Source: Leucobacter komagatae
GTDB taxonomy: Bacteria > Actinomycetota > Actinomycetes > Actinomycetales > Microbacteriaceae
Reading direction: 5' to 3'
Length of the DNA stretch: 64,000 bases
Assembly (NCBI RefSeq): GCF_006716085.1
Contig: NZ_VFON01000001.1
Location: 1,612,001-1,676,000, forward strand
Both the position numbers and the translations under genes were made by a program. The notes under the pieces were generated by a model. It saw only the letters and a list, made by a program, of their open reading frames with translations, had not been told where the DNA came from and did no database searches. Of the stretch, positions 1 through 7,188 are shown one piece after another (position 1 is the first letter of the stretch; every line of letters begins with the position of its first letter).

Positions 1-1332
1 GTCGGCATCGACCTCACCCCGATGGTCGGCTGGGCCGAGCGCGGCGACCTCACCGCCACGGGCCACGGAAACTCCGTACCGAGGTTTCACGTTTCGTGGG
101 GCACCGGCACGGGAGTCGTGCGCCCGTTCGTTGAGTCCGCTTACGAGGCAGTCGAGGCGGGGCGAACCGAGTTCAGGCACCGGCACAGGGTCGACGAGCT
201 CGTCACGGAGGGCGGAGCGGTTGTCGGCGTGCGCGGCACGGTGCTCGCGCACGACGACGGCGACCGCGGCGCCGCGTCCAACCGCGTCGAACTCGGCGAG
301 TTTGGGCTCCGCGCGCCGAGCATCATCGTCGCGAGCGGCGGCATCGGCGGCAACCACGACCTCGTGCGCGCGCACTGGCCCGAGCGACTCGGCGCTCCCC
401 CGCGCGAAATGGTGACCGGCGTCCCCGCGTATGTCGACGGGCGCATGCTCGCGATCGCGGGGGCGGCGGGAGCGCGCCTGGTGAATCAGGATCGTATGTG
501 GCACTACACCGAGGGCATCAAGAACTGGTATCCGGTCTGGCCGAGCCACGCGATCAGGATCCTGCCCGGCCCGTCGCCCCTCTGGCTCGACGCCCTCGGG
601 CGGCGGCTCCCCGCCCCGGGCCTGCCGGGGCACGACACGCTCGGCACGCTGCGACTCCTGCGGACCACCCCCGACCTCGCCGAACACGACCACTCGTGGT
701 TCATCGTGACGAGCAGGATCGCGGCGAAGGAGTTCGCCCTGTCGGGGTCGGAGCAGAACCCCGATCTCACGAACCGAGACAAGAAGCTCCTCATGAAGAC
801 ACGCCTCGGCAAGGGCGCGCCGGGCCCAGTGCAAGCCTTCATCGATCGCGGCGCCGACTTCGTGACCGCGGCTTCGGTCGCGGAACTCGTCGAGAAGATG
901 AACGCACTGACCGACCAGCCGCTCCTCGACGCCGCCGAGGTCGAGCGGGTGGTACGCGCCCGCGATGCCGAGTTCGACAACCCGTTTTCAAAGGATGCGC
1001 AGGCGATGAGCGTGCACAATTCGCGCCGCTATCTGGGCGATCGCCTGACGCGCACAACGAAACCGCACAAGCTGCTCGACGAGTCGGCGGGCCCGCTTGT
1101 CGGCATTAAGCTACACGTGCTCACGCGGAAGTCGCTCGGCGGGGTACAGACTGACCTGTCATCGCGGGCGCTCGGGGCTGATGGCGCACCGATTCCCGGC
1201 CTCTACGCCGTGGGCGAGGCCGCGGGGTTCGGCGGCGGCGGGGTGCACGGCTACAACGCGCTGGAGGGAACGTTCCTCGGAGGCTGCCTGTTCTCCGGGC
1301 GCGCTGCCGGCCGCGCGGTCGCCGCGGGTTAG
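1..1332 (+). CDS. FAD-binding dehydrogenase (flavoprotein of the fumarate reductase / ketosteroid dehydrogenase superfamily), 5' truncated
   Basis: The reading frame is open from the first base, so the true start and the N-terminal FAD-binding segment lie outside the window. The visible 443 residues end in the C-terminal FAD-closing motif of this superfamily (GLYAVGEAAGFGGGG followed by HGYNALEGT), which packs against the flavin. A mid-protein ASGGIGGN segment is also typical. Members oxidise or reduce alpha,beta C-C bonds in steroids, fumarate-like acids and other substrates; the substrate here cannot be read from sequence. The stop overlaps that of the convergent DUF4190 gene by 4 bp. Confidence 0.85.
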   Translation, partial: VGIDLTPMVGWAERGDLTATGHGNSVPRFHVSWGTGTGVVRPFVESAYEAVEAGRTEFRHRHRVDELVTEGGAVVGVRGTVLAHDDGDRGAASNRVELGEFGLRAPSIIVASGGIGGNHDLVRAHWPERLGAPPREMVTGVPAYVDGRMLAIAGAAGARLVNQDRMWHYTEGIKNWYPVWPSHAIRILPGPSPLWLDALGRRLPAPGLPGHDTLGTLRLLRTTPDLAEHDHSWFIVTSRIAAKEFALSGSEQNPDLTNRDKKLLMKTRLGKGAPGPVQAFIDRGADFVTAASVAELVEKMNALTDQPLLDAAEVERVVRARDAEFDNPFSKDAQAMSVHNSRRYLGDRLTRTTKPHKLLDESAGPLVGIKLHVLTRKSLGGVQTDLSSRALGADGAPIPGLYAVGEAAGFGGGGVHGYNALEGTFLGGCLFSGRAAGRAVAAG

Positions 1333-2198
1333 CGCTCGCCCATGCAGACGCTTGCCATCTCGGAGCTCACCTCAGACCACTTGAGCTCGGCCTGCAAGCG
1401 CTTGTCCATCGCCTCGTCCGAAGAGACATCGCCCCCATCGGCGTATCCGATGAGCTCTTCGAGCAGCGTGTTGAGTTCTGCGTCGCCAGAGGCCCGCAGC
1501 AGGTCGCGGTAGTAGGTGCTGGCGTCGTCGAAGATCGACACCTCGGGCGCGAGCAGCGCAGTGCAGACGGCCTCGTTCTCGGTGCCGAGCCACGGCATAT
1601 CACCAAACTCGGGGTCCCACTCGCCGTCGAAGCCCTCGGTCTCGGAGGAGTCGCCGTTGTAGTACTCGCTGCCGTGGTCGCTCGACCAACCGCTGGTCTG
1701 GGCCGCCGCGCCGAAGACGCCCATGAAGACGAAGAAGAGGATCGTGCCGAGCACGCTCAGACCGATGCGCACGTAGCCGATGATCGTCGCGGCGAGCGCG
1801 AACCCACGGCCGCCCTCGCCCGAGCGCTTGATCTTGTTCAGTGCGATGTGGCCGAGGATCACGCCGGCGATACCTGAGAAGAACACGGCGACGAACCCGA
1901 CAATCGCGAACACGTTCGTGGGTGGCGGGCCCTGCGGCATCGGGGTTCCGACGGGGTAGCCCTGCTGCGGGTAGCCCGGCTGACCGTACGCCGGCTGTCC
2001 GTATGCGGGGACCTGGTATGCGGGATCCTGGTACGCCGCGGGCTGCTCAAATGCGGGCTGCCCGTACGAGGGTTGTTCGTAGGTAGGCTGCGCCGGGGGA
2101 ACCTGTGCCCCCGCTGTCTCGGGGGTCGAAGCACCGCTGTCGGCGTTCCCGTCGAGAGGCGGCTGGTTTGGGGTCAGGTCCGGGGGCAGCTGAGTCAT
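1329..2198 (-). CDS. DUF4190 domain membrane protein with Pro/Tyr/Gln-rich N-terminus
   Basis: 289 aa. Residues 1-93 are a low-complexity cytoplasmic arm with repeated YGQPAY/YEQP units. Two hydrophobic segments follow (about 95-118 and 133-163) separated by a short basic loop (NKIKRSGEGGRG), the signature of DUF4190. The C-terminal ~120 residues are acidic and probably extracellular. This architecture is common and uncharacterised in actinobacteria; no enzymatic motif is visible. The gene is convergent with the upstream dehydrogenase (4-bp overlap of stops) and appears monocistronic. A TAGAAT -10-like hexamer 6 nt before the ATG suggests a leaderless mRNA. Confidence 0.8.
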   Translation of the reverse strand: MTQLPPDLTPNQPPLDGNADSGASTPETAGAQVPPAQPTYEQPSYGQPAFEQPAAYQDPAYQVPAYGQPAYGQPGYPQQGYPVGTPMPQGPPPTNVFAIVGFVAVFFSGIAGVILGHIALNKIKRSGEGGRGFALAATIIGYVRIGLSVLGTILFFVFMGVFGAAAQTSGWSSDHGSEYYNGDSSETEGFDGEWDPEFGDMPWLGTENEAVCTALLAPEVSIFDDASTYYRDLLRASGDAELNTLLEELIGYADGGDVSSDEAMDKRLQAELKWSEVSSEMASVCMGER

Positions 2199-2218
2199 GC
2201 CCCAATTCTACGGGGCAT
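2197..2218 (-). promoter_or_regulatory. Inverted repeat and leaderless-type -10 box at the DUF4190 gene start
   Basis: On the minus strand TAGAAT (2205-2210) lies 6 nt before the ATG, the spacing expected when transcription starts at the start codon. The box lies between arms ATGCCCC (2197-2203) and GGGGCAT (2212-2218), a perfect 7-bp inverted repeat covering the start codon. This could be an operator or a start-site hairpin; no experimental support. Confidence 0.4.
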
Positions 2219-2255
2219 TGCCTTTAGGCCTCACGGTGAAGGTACCGGGGCCCGG

Positions 2256-2261
2256 GCTAGT
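2256..2261. repeat. Left target site duplication of the IS481-type element
   Basis: GCTAGT directly abuts the left end of the element and is repeated at 3356-3361. It fits the NCTAGN target documented for IS481 of Bordetella pertussis. Confidence 0.9.
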
Positions 2262-3355
2262 TGTAGTGTCCAGGGTCGTTGTTTGATCTGGACTCCGTGA
2301 CAGAGACGAGAACCTCCGGGCAGAGTGGAGCTGCTACCACTACAGCTCTACACCGGAGGTTCTCGTGTCCCACGCTAACGCAGCCCTGACCCCACGCCAA
2401 CGACTCCGCATCGCCCGCCTCATCATCAATGAAGGATGGACAGTCGCGCACGCCGCTGACTATTTCCACGTCGCCTGGCCGACCGCTCAGAAATGGGCTC
2501 GACGCTACGCCGAGCATGGGATCGCCGGCATGACCGACCGATCCTCTCGCCCGCACGCCCACCCGAACCAGACCCCGCGCCCGATCGTGCGGAAGATCAA
2601 GCACCTGCGGATCACGCGCCGACTCGGCCCGGTCGAGATCGGCGGTCTCCTGCAGCTTCCACCCTCCACGGTTCACGCAGTCTTGGTGCGGGAACGGTTG
2701 AACCGGCTCTCCCACATCGACCGGAAGACCGGGGAACCAGCCCGCAGGTACGAACACCCGCATCCGGGTTCCCTGATCCATGTCGATGTGAAGAAGCTCG
2801 GCAACATTCCTGACGGAGGAGGCTGGCGCACGGTCGGACGAGTCCAGGGTGGGAAGAACCGGGCTGCGACTCCCGGGAAGGAACGGAGCCGTAGGCGTGA
2901 CGTGCTGATGCGGCACGCCTACGTGCACACCGTGATCGATGACCACTCCCGAGTCGCGTATGCCGAGATCCACGATGACGAGCGGGCCGAGACCGCGATC
3001 GGAGTACTCCAGCGGGCCGTGTCCTGGTTCCAAGATCGCGGGGTGCGGGTCGAGCGGGTGCTCTCGGACAACGGATCCGCGTACCGCTCTCACGCCTGGC
3101 GTGATGCCTGCAGCGGCTTGGGAATCACACCGAAGTGGACACGCCCGTACCGGCCGCAGACCAACGGGAAAATCGAGCGGTTCCATCGCACCCTCGCGGA
3201 CGGGTGGGCGTACAGTCGGCACTACTCTTCAGAGCAGGCGAGACGGAAAGCACTTCCCGCGTGGCTGCACTACTACAATCAGCACAGGCCCCACTCGGCC
3301 ATCGGGCAGCTCCCGCCAGTCACACGACTATCGAGCAACCTCCCCGGGCAGTACA
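2262..3355 (+). mobile_element. Complete IS481-family insertion sequence (1,094 bp)
   Basis: The left end starts TGTAGTGTCC and the right end, read inward, starts TGTACTGCCC. The two termini match at about 19 of 26 positions. Flanking GCTAGT duplications are identical, so the copy is probably intact and recent. It carries a single transposase gene whose stop codon lies outside the element in the duplicated CTAG. A perfect 13-bp inverted repeat masks the transposase ribosome binding site. The insertion is at the stop codon of the gene at 3357-4019. Confidence 0.93.
2307..2365 (+). promoter_or_regulatory. Hairpin sequestering the transposase ribosome binding site
   Basis: CGAGAACCTCCGG (2307-2319) and CCGGAGGTTCTCG (2353-2365) are perfect 13-bp complements. 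The right arm contains the GGAGG ribosome binding site and ends on the first base of the GTG start codon. A transcript entering from outside would fold this and block translation, as shown for protective hairpins in IS10 and IS50. The role here is inferred. Confidence 0.75.
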
Positions 3356-3360
3356 GCTAG
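2365..3360 (+). CDS. IS481 family transposase
   Basis: 331 aa DDE transposase. The N-terminus holds helix-turn-helix segments (about residues 10-120). The rve catalytic core carries D141 (IHVDVKK), D235 (VLSDNGSAYRS) and E271 (NGKIERFH), and the C-terminus has the usual HYNQHRPHSAIG. Translation starts at GTG 2365 behind GGAGG (2355-2359). The last in-element base is 3355; the TAG stop (3358-3360) is supplied by the duplicated CTAG target. All catalytic residues are present, so the enzyme looks functional. Confidence 0.95.
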   Translation: MSHANAALTPRQRLRIARLIINEGWTVAHAADYFHVAWPTAQKWARRYAEHGIAGMTDRSSRPHAHPNQTPRPIVRKIKHLRITRRLGPVEIGGLLQLPPSTVHAVLVRERLNRLSHIDRKTGEPARRYEHPHPGSLIHVDVKKLGNIPDGGGWRTVGRVQGGKNRAATPGKERSRRRDVLMRHAYVHTVIDDHSRVAYAEIHDDERAETAIGVLQRAVSWFQDRGVRVERVLSDNGSAYRSHAWRDACSGLGITPKWTRPYRPQTNGKIERFHRTLADGWAYSRHYSSEQARRKALPAWLHYYNQHRPHSAIGQLPPVTRLSSNLPGQYS

Positions 3361-3361
3361 T
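3356..3361. repeat. Right target site duplication; CTAG gives stop codons on both strands
   Basis: GCTAGT copy adjoining the right IS end. Its palindromic CTAG supplies TAG to the transposase on the plus strand (3358-3360) and TAG to the convergent gene on the minus strand (3359-3357). Confidence 0.9.
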
Positions 3362-4019
3362 AGAGCAAGAACTGGGCGGTCTCTTCGCCCTCAGCCCCGC
3401 CGGCTCCCGCGCTGAGGTGATACGAGGCCCCGCCTGCCACGACGGGGTCGCGGGTGATCTCGCAGGTTTCGGTGCTTGAACGGGTCCGATCCCACGGAAT
3501 CGCTTCGCTCTCGAGCGTCTCGCCCGGTTTCAGCACAACGGGCAGCGACTCCGCGCCGGTCTGGCAGTCAGTCGACCGCCAGACGTCGTCGCTTCCGCTC
3601 GACACGGTGAACGACATCCCGGCGGTGCCGAGGTCGGCGACGCACGCGTCCTTGCCGGTGTTCTTCACGGTGAGTGAGAGCTGCGGGTACTCGCCCTCGC
3701 CGTACGAACCCTGGTCAGTCACCGGCACGACCTCGAGGGCGGACTGGGCGCACGCGACAGGCTCCCCCGCCTTCTTTGGGTCGGCCTTTGGGGTCTCCGC
3801 CACGTCGGAGGGAACCTTCACGTCTTTTGTGTCACTCGGTGTGCTCGACCCGGGTCGCACGACGATCAGCACGATGGTGGCGATGACCGCCACGAGCCCG
3901 AGCAGCACGATGAGCCTGCGGCGCACGTAGACGCTGCGGTCCTCGGGCCCAACAGGATCGCGCAGAACCGAGCGCGGTTCGTGCTGCTCCGACGGGTCTT
4001 GAGGTGGTCGCCTGGCCAT
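3357..4019 (-). CDS. Membrane-anchored secreted protein, function unknown
   Basis: 220 aa: a charged cytoplasmic N-terminus, one transmembrane segment (about 35-54), a Pro/Lys/Asp-rich linker and an extracytoplasmic domain with four cysteines (in ACAQS, DACVADL, TDCQTG and TCEIT contexts), probably two disulfides. The domain resembles Ig-like or DUF4232-type modules often seen in actinobacterial envelope proteins, but I do not recognise a specific family. The IS481 insertion lies at its stop codon; the duplicated target regenerates the TAG, so the protein is unchanged. Loss of its native 3' region may affect transcript ends. Confidence 0.75.
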   Translation of the reverse strand: MARRPPQDPSEQHEPRSVLRDPVGPEDRSVYVRRRLIVLLGLVAVIATIVLIVVRPGSSTPSDTKDVKVPSDVAETPKADPKKAGEPVACAQSALEVVPVTDQGSYGEGEYPQLSLTVKNTGKDACVADLGTAGMSFTVSSGSDDVWRSTDCQTGAESLPVVLKPGETLESEAIPWDRTRSSTETCEITRDPVVAGGASYHLSAGAGGAEGEETAQFLLY

Positions 4020-4044
4020 GGCCTCAGCGTACCCCGCAAAGTCG

Positions 4045-4569
4045 CTACAGGCGCTTTAGCATACGCGTGTTGCCGAGCGTGTTCGGTTTCACGCGCGCGA
4101 GGTCGAGGAACTCCGCGATGCCCTCGTCGTGTGAGCGGAGCAGCTCAGCGTACACTTCCGCGGCCACGAGCTCGGTGTTCTCCCCGACCTCTTCGAAGCC
4201 GTTGCGTCCGAAGAACTCGGTCTCAAACGTCAGGCAGAAGAGCTGCTGCAGGCCGAGCCCGCGTGCGCGTTCCTCGAGCGCGAGGAGCACGGCGCGACCA
4301 ACGCCCTTGCCGAGGTACTCCTCCGAGACGCCAAGAGTGCGTACCTCGCCTAAGTGCTCCCACATGACGTGCAGGGCACCGTAGCCGATGACCTTGCCGG
4401 CCGCGTCCTCTGCAACCATGAACCCGGGAACGGCGCCATACAGCTCGACAAGGTCTTTGCCAAGCAGAATTCGGCGGGCAACGAGGGGCTCCATGAGGTT
4501 CACGATCTTCACGACGTCGTGGGTCGTCGCGGGGCGGACATTGATAGCGCTAGGGTCGCTCACACTCAT
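4045..4569 (-). CDS. argA: GNAT acetyltransferase, N-acetylglutamate synthase type
   Basis: 174 aa from ATG 4569; a TTG two codons upstream is less likely. It is a single GNAT domain with acetyl-CoA loop LGVSEEYLGKGVGRAVL and a downstream FCLTFETEFFGRNGFEEV segment typical of amino-acid N-acetyltransferases. Short stand-alone proteins of this kind act as N-acetylglutamate synthase in actinobacteria (Mycobacterium Rv2747), the first step of arginine synthesis; no arg genes lie nearby. Assignment rests on family resemblance. It is divergent from the alkylation repair genes. Confidence 0.75.
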   Translation of the reverse strand: MSVSDPSAINVRPATTHDVVKIVNLMEPLVARRILLGKDLVELYGAVPGFMVAEDAAGKVIGYGALHVMWEHLGEVRTLGVSEEYLGKGVGRAVLLALEERARGLGLQQLFCLTFETEFFGRNGFEEVGENTELVAAEVYAELLRSHDEGIAEFLDLARVKPNTLGNTRMLKRL

Positions 4570-4655
4570 GCACAAAGTCTAGTCCGCGCCGCATACCCCA
4601 CCGCCGTGTCCGATTTCCGCGTGCCCGGCCCAGCGGCGCGCGGCAGAATGTTTCC

Positions 4656-6248
4656 GTGCCCTCCTCCTCTCCACCCCTCCCACTCAGCTTCGACGCGTGC
4701 TATCGCGCAGCCTCGGGCCGCGACCGGCGGTGGGATGGGCGTTTCTACCTCGGCGTCACGAGCACCGGCATTTACTGCCGACCGTCGTGCCCTGCGCGCA
4801 AGCCAAAGCCTGAGAATTGCCGGTTCTTCCCGAGCGCGGCCGCCTGCGTCGCTGCCGGGTTCCGCGCGTGCAAGCGCTGCCGCCCAGACGCGCTTCCCGG
4901 GAGCAGGGATTGGGATCACCGCAGCGACCTCGTCGCCCGCGCCGTCCGCGGCATCCGCGACGGGGCTGTCGACGCAGTCGGGGTCACCGGGCTCGCGAGC
5001 TCGCTGGCCGTGAGCGAGCGGCATCTCCGGCGCATGCTGCTCGACGAGATCGGCGCGACCCCGCTCCAGCTCGCTCGGACCAGGCGCGCGCACGCGGCGC
5101 GGACGCTCATCGAGCAGACGACGTTCTCGCTCACCGACGTCGCGTTCGCGGCGGGGTTCGGCAGCGTGCGTCAGTTCGGGGAAACGATGCGAGAGGAGTT
5201 CGGTGTCGCCCCGTCGCAGCTCGCGCGCGGCATCGTTCAGGATCGACCCGGCCTCAGCCCGCTCGGAAGCCCGAGTGTGGCGCTCCGTCTCCAGACCCGC
5301 GCACCGTTCGACAGGCGCGCGACCCGTGCGTTCCTTGCGGCCCACGCGATCCCCGGGCGCGACGCGATCGGGGCCGATCCTGACTCGCCAACATCGCACG
5401 CGATCGACGTGCCCGGTGGAACAGCGGCGGTGACGATCGCGTGGCACGACATCCCCGAGGTCGCGCTCCAACAGCCAGGCATGCTCGGTGTGCCGGTGTC
5501 GCTCGCGCTGCCGAGCCTCGCCGACACAATGCCCGCGATCGGGGCCGTGCGGCGCATGCTCGACCTCGATGCTGACCCGTCACAGCTCGCCGCCGCGTTC
5601 GATACGGACCCAGTGCTTGCGCCCCTGGTCGCCGCCAGGCCGGGGTTGCGGTTACCGGGCGCTCGCGAACCGCACGAATTCGCGCTCGCCACGGTGCTCG
5701 GTCAACAGGTTTCACTCGCGGCCGCCCGCACGCTCCAGGGTCGGCTCGTTGCCGGGTACGCGGCTCCGGCAGAACTCGAGACAACGGCACCGGCTGACGG
5801 CCAGCACGCGTTCGCGGGCCATATCTCGGTCGCGCGCATCGCGGCGGAGACACCCGAGACGCTGCAGGCGACGCTTCGCATCACTGGCGCCAGGGCCGCG
5901 ACACTACAGGGGCTGGCACGGGCACTCGAGGGCGGGCTCGACATCGGCCCGGGTGCCGACCGCGAGCGCGCTCGGGCCGAGCTCATCGCGCTCCGCGGCA
6001 TCGGCCCCTGGACTGTCGAGCTCATCGCGATGCGCGCCCTCGGCGACCCCGACGCGTACCCCTCGGGCGACCTTATCCTCCGCCGAGCGCTTGGGGTGGC
6101 CGGTGCTCGCGAGGCGGAGCAGGCGGCCGAGGCCTGGCGGCCATTCCGCGGCTACGCGACCCAGTTTCTGTGGGCCGACTTCCTCGCGAAGGCGACTCCA
6201 GCAACTGCCCCCTCTTCGTCCACGACTCCCCGCAAGGAGCACTCATGA
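4656..6248 (+). CDS. Bifunctional Ada-type regulator / DNA-3-methyladenine glycosylase II
   Basis: 530 aa, starting at GTG 4656. Residues 10-80 are the Ada zinc-binding methyl-phosphotriester acceptor domain (C41, C45, C72, C75). Residues ~88-190 are an AraC-type DNA-binding domain. Residues ~205-520 are AlkA: an N-terminal subdomain and a helix-hairpin-helix GPD fold (LRGIGPWTVELIAMRAL) with catalytic Asp D472. It senses methylated DNA, probably activates its own operon, and excises alkylated purines. The C-terminal methyltransferase of E. coli Ada is absent; that activity is supplied by the next gene, ogt, whose start overlaps this stop (ATGA). Confidence 0.93.
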   Translation: MPSSSPPLPLSFDACYRAASGRDRRWDGRFYLGVTSTGIYCRPSCPARKPKPENCRFFPSAAACVAAGFRACKRCRPDALPGSRDWDHRSDLVARAVRGIRDGAVDAVGVTGLASSLAVSERHLRRMLLDEIGATPLQLARTRRAHAARTLIEQTTFSLTDVAFAAGFGSVRQFGETMREEFGVAPSQLARGIVQDRPGLSPLGSPSVALRLQTRAPFDRRATRAFLAAHAIPGRDAIGADPDSPTSHAIDVPGGTAAVTIAWHDIPEVALQQPGMLGVPVSLALPSLADTMPAIGAVRRMLDLDADPSQLAAAFDTDPVLAPLVAARPGLRLPGAREPHEFALATVLGQQVSLAAARTLQGRLVAGYAAPAELETTAPADGQHAFAGHISVARIAAETPETLQATLRITGARAATLQGLARALEGGLDIGPGADRERARAELIALRGIGPWTVELIAMRALGDPDAYPSGDLILRRALGVAGAREAEQAAEAWRPFRGYATQFLWADFLAKATPATAPSSSTTPRKEHS

Positions 6249-6823
6249 GCACTCCCCTCTCGTATGCGATCGTCGACGTCGTCGGCCAGCCGTTTCTCGC
6301 CGTGTGGCGGCCTGAGGACGGCGCGGTGTGCGCGGCCGGCTTCCTCGCGCAGCCTGCCACTGGGGCTGAACCCGCGGCCCCGGTGACCACACCCACTACT
6401 CCGACCTCTGACCCGCTCTGGGAGCGGCTTACCAAGAGCGACCCCGAGCTCGCAGCGCGCGGGCTCGCCGACCACCCGACGACTTCCGGAGCCATACCTG
6501 AGGCGCTTGCCGCGTACGCTGCCGGTAACCTGCAAGCCATCGATACGCTGCGGGTCGGGCAGCGAGAGACCCCGTTTCGGGGTGAGGTGTGGCGGGCGCT
6601 TCGCAGTGTTCCGGCGGGTGACTCGGTCACCTATTCGAAACTCGCAGCGCTGGCGGGTCGGCCCGCCGCGGTTCGGGCGGCGGCGTCGGGGTGCGCGACC
6701 AACCTCGTCGCACTGGTTGTTCCCTGCCATCGGATCGTTCGCGCTGACGGCGGGCTCGGTGGGTACCTCTTCGGCACCGAAGTGAAGCACAGGCTACTCA
6801 GGCACGAGGGCGCTGTGGCGTAG
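6245..6823 (+). CDS. ogt: Methylated-DNA--[protein]-cysteine S-methyltransferase
   Basis: 192 aa. The C-terminal domain carries the suicidal methyl acceptor in VPCHRIV (C161) and the DNA-binding segment preceding it (RGEVWRALRSVPAG...TYSKLAALAGRP), followed by GGLGGYLFG. It removes O6-methylguanine and O4-methylthymine from DNA. ATG 6245 overlaps the stop of the Ada-AlkA gene by 4 bp, indicating translational coupling and a two-gene adaptive-response operon. Confidence 0.95.
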   Translation: MSTPLSYAIVDVVGQPFLAVWRPEDGAVCAAGFLAQPATGAEPAAPVTTPTTPTSDPLWERLTKSDPELAARGLADHPTTSGAIPEALAAYAAGNLQAIDTLRVGQRETPFRGEVWRALRSVPAGDSVTYSKLAALAGRPAAVRAAASGCATNLVALVVPCHRIVRADGGLGGYLFGTEVKHRLLRHEGAVA

Positions 6824-6839
6824 AGACCGGCCCGGGCGC

Positions 6840-6945
6840 CGCCCCAGGCCCCAGCGCCCAGGCCCAGCCCCAGGCCCCAGGCCCCAGGCCCCAGGCCCCA
6901 GGCCCCAGCCCCAGGCTCCAAGCCCCAGGCCAGAGGCCCCAAGCC
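6840..6945. repeat. GGCCCCA-type heptamer tract
   Basis: About 100 bp of imperfect 7-nt repeats (GGCCCCA/CCCCAGG), several exact in tandem around 6860-6905, directly after ogt. It lacks a credible reading frame on its own. Such tracts are prone to slippage. Confidence 0.85.
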
Positions 6946-6985
6946 CTCTACCCATGCAGTTCCGGCCCCTCCCAGTCCATCCGTC

Positions 6986-7050
6986 TGTGATCTGCAAAAG
7001 GAATCCCCGATTTGGCGGTTTCGGGCATTGCAAGGGTTGATCCCATACGG
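6986..7050 (+). repeat. Structured intergenic repeat, copy A
   Basis: 65-nt member of a four-copy family (others at 23561, 36835 and 61140). It shares CTGTGA.CTGCAA and TCGGGCATTGCAAG with copy B, and GATCCCAT.CGG at its end with copy C. Internal arms CCCGA and TCGGG, with outer TGCAA/TTGCA, form a hairpin. Confidence 0.65.
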
Positions 7051-7086
7051 AGGGCGCGCCGCCTGCGGAGGGACGGCACCGAGCAC

Positions 7087-7127
7087 GCCCCAAACACACC
7101 CAAACACCCAAACACCCAAACACCCCA
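7087..7127. repeat. CCCAAACA-type tandem repeat
   Basis: About four to five imperfect 8-nt units, directly between structured repeat copy A and the clpC terminator. Confidence 0.8.
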
Positions 7128-7131
7128 AAAG

Positions 7132-7170
7132 CCCGGAGGGGGCCCGGCGCAATGCCGAGCCCCCTCCGGG
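7132..7170 (-). terminator. Rho-independent terminator of clpC
   Basis: CCCGGAGGGGG (7132-7142) pairs perfectly with 7160-7170. An inner CGGC/GCCG extends the stem around a GCAAT-containing loop. On the minus strand it is followed by CTTTTGGGG, 18 nt after the clpC stop. Confidence 0.85.
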
Positions 7171-7188
7171 GTGTGAACGCGGTGGAGC

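Larger units (their letters stand above)
6824..7188. other. Gene-free region between ogt and clpC, rich in repeats
   Basis: 365 bp without a gene. In order it holds the GGCCCCA tract, a copy of the ~65-nt structured repeat (6986-7050), a CCCAAACA tract (7087-7127) and the clpC terminator (7132-7170). No promoter is evident. Confidence 0.8.

Noticed and set aside
2257..3222. 321-codon minus-strand frame within the insertion sequence
   Set aside because: Opposite-strand shadow of the transposase; no transposition-related domain such as a second orf.
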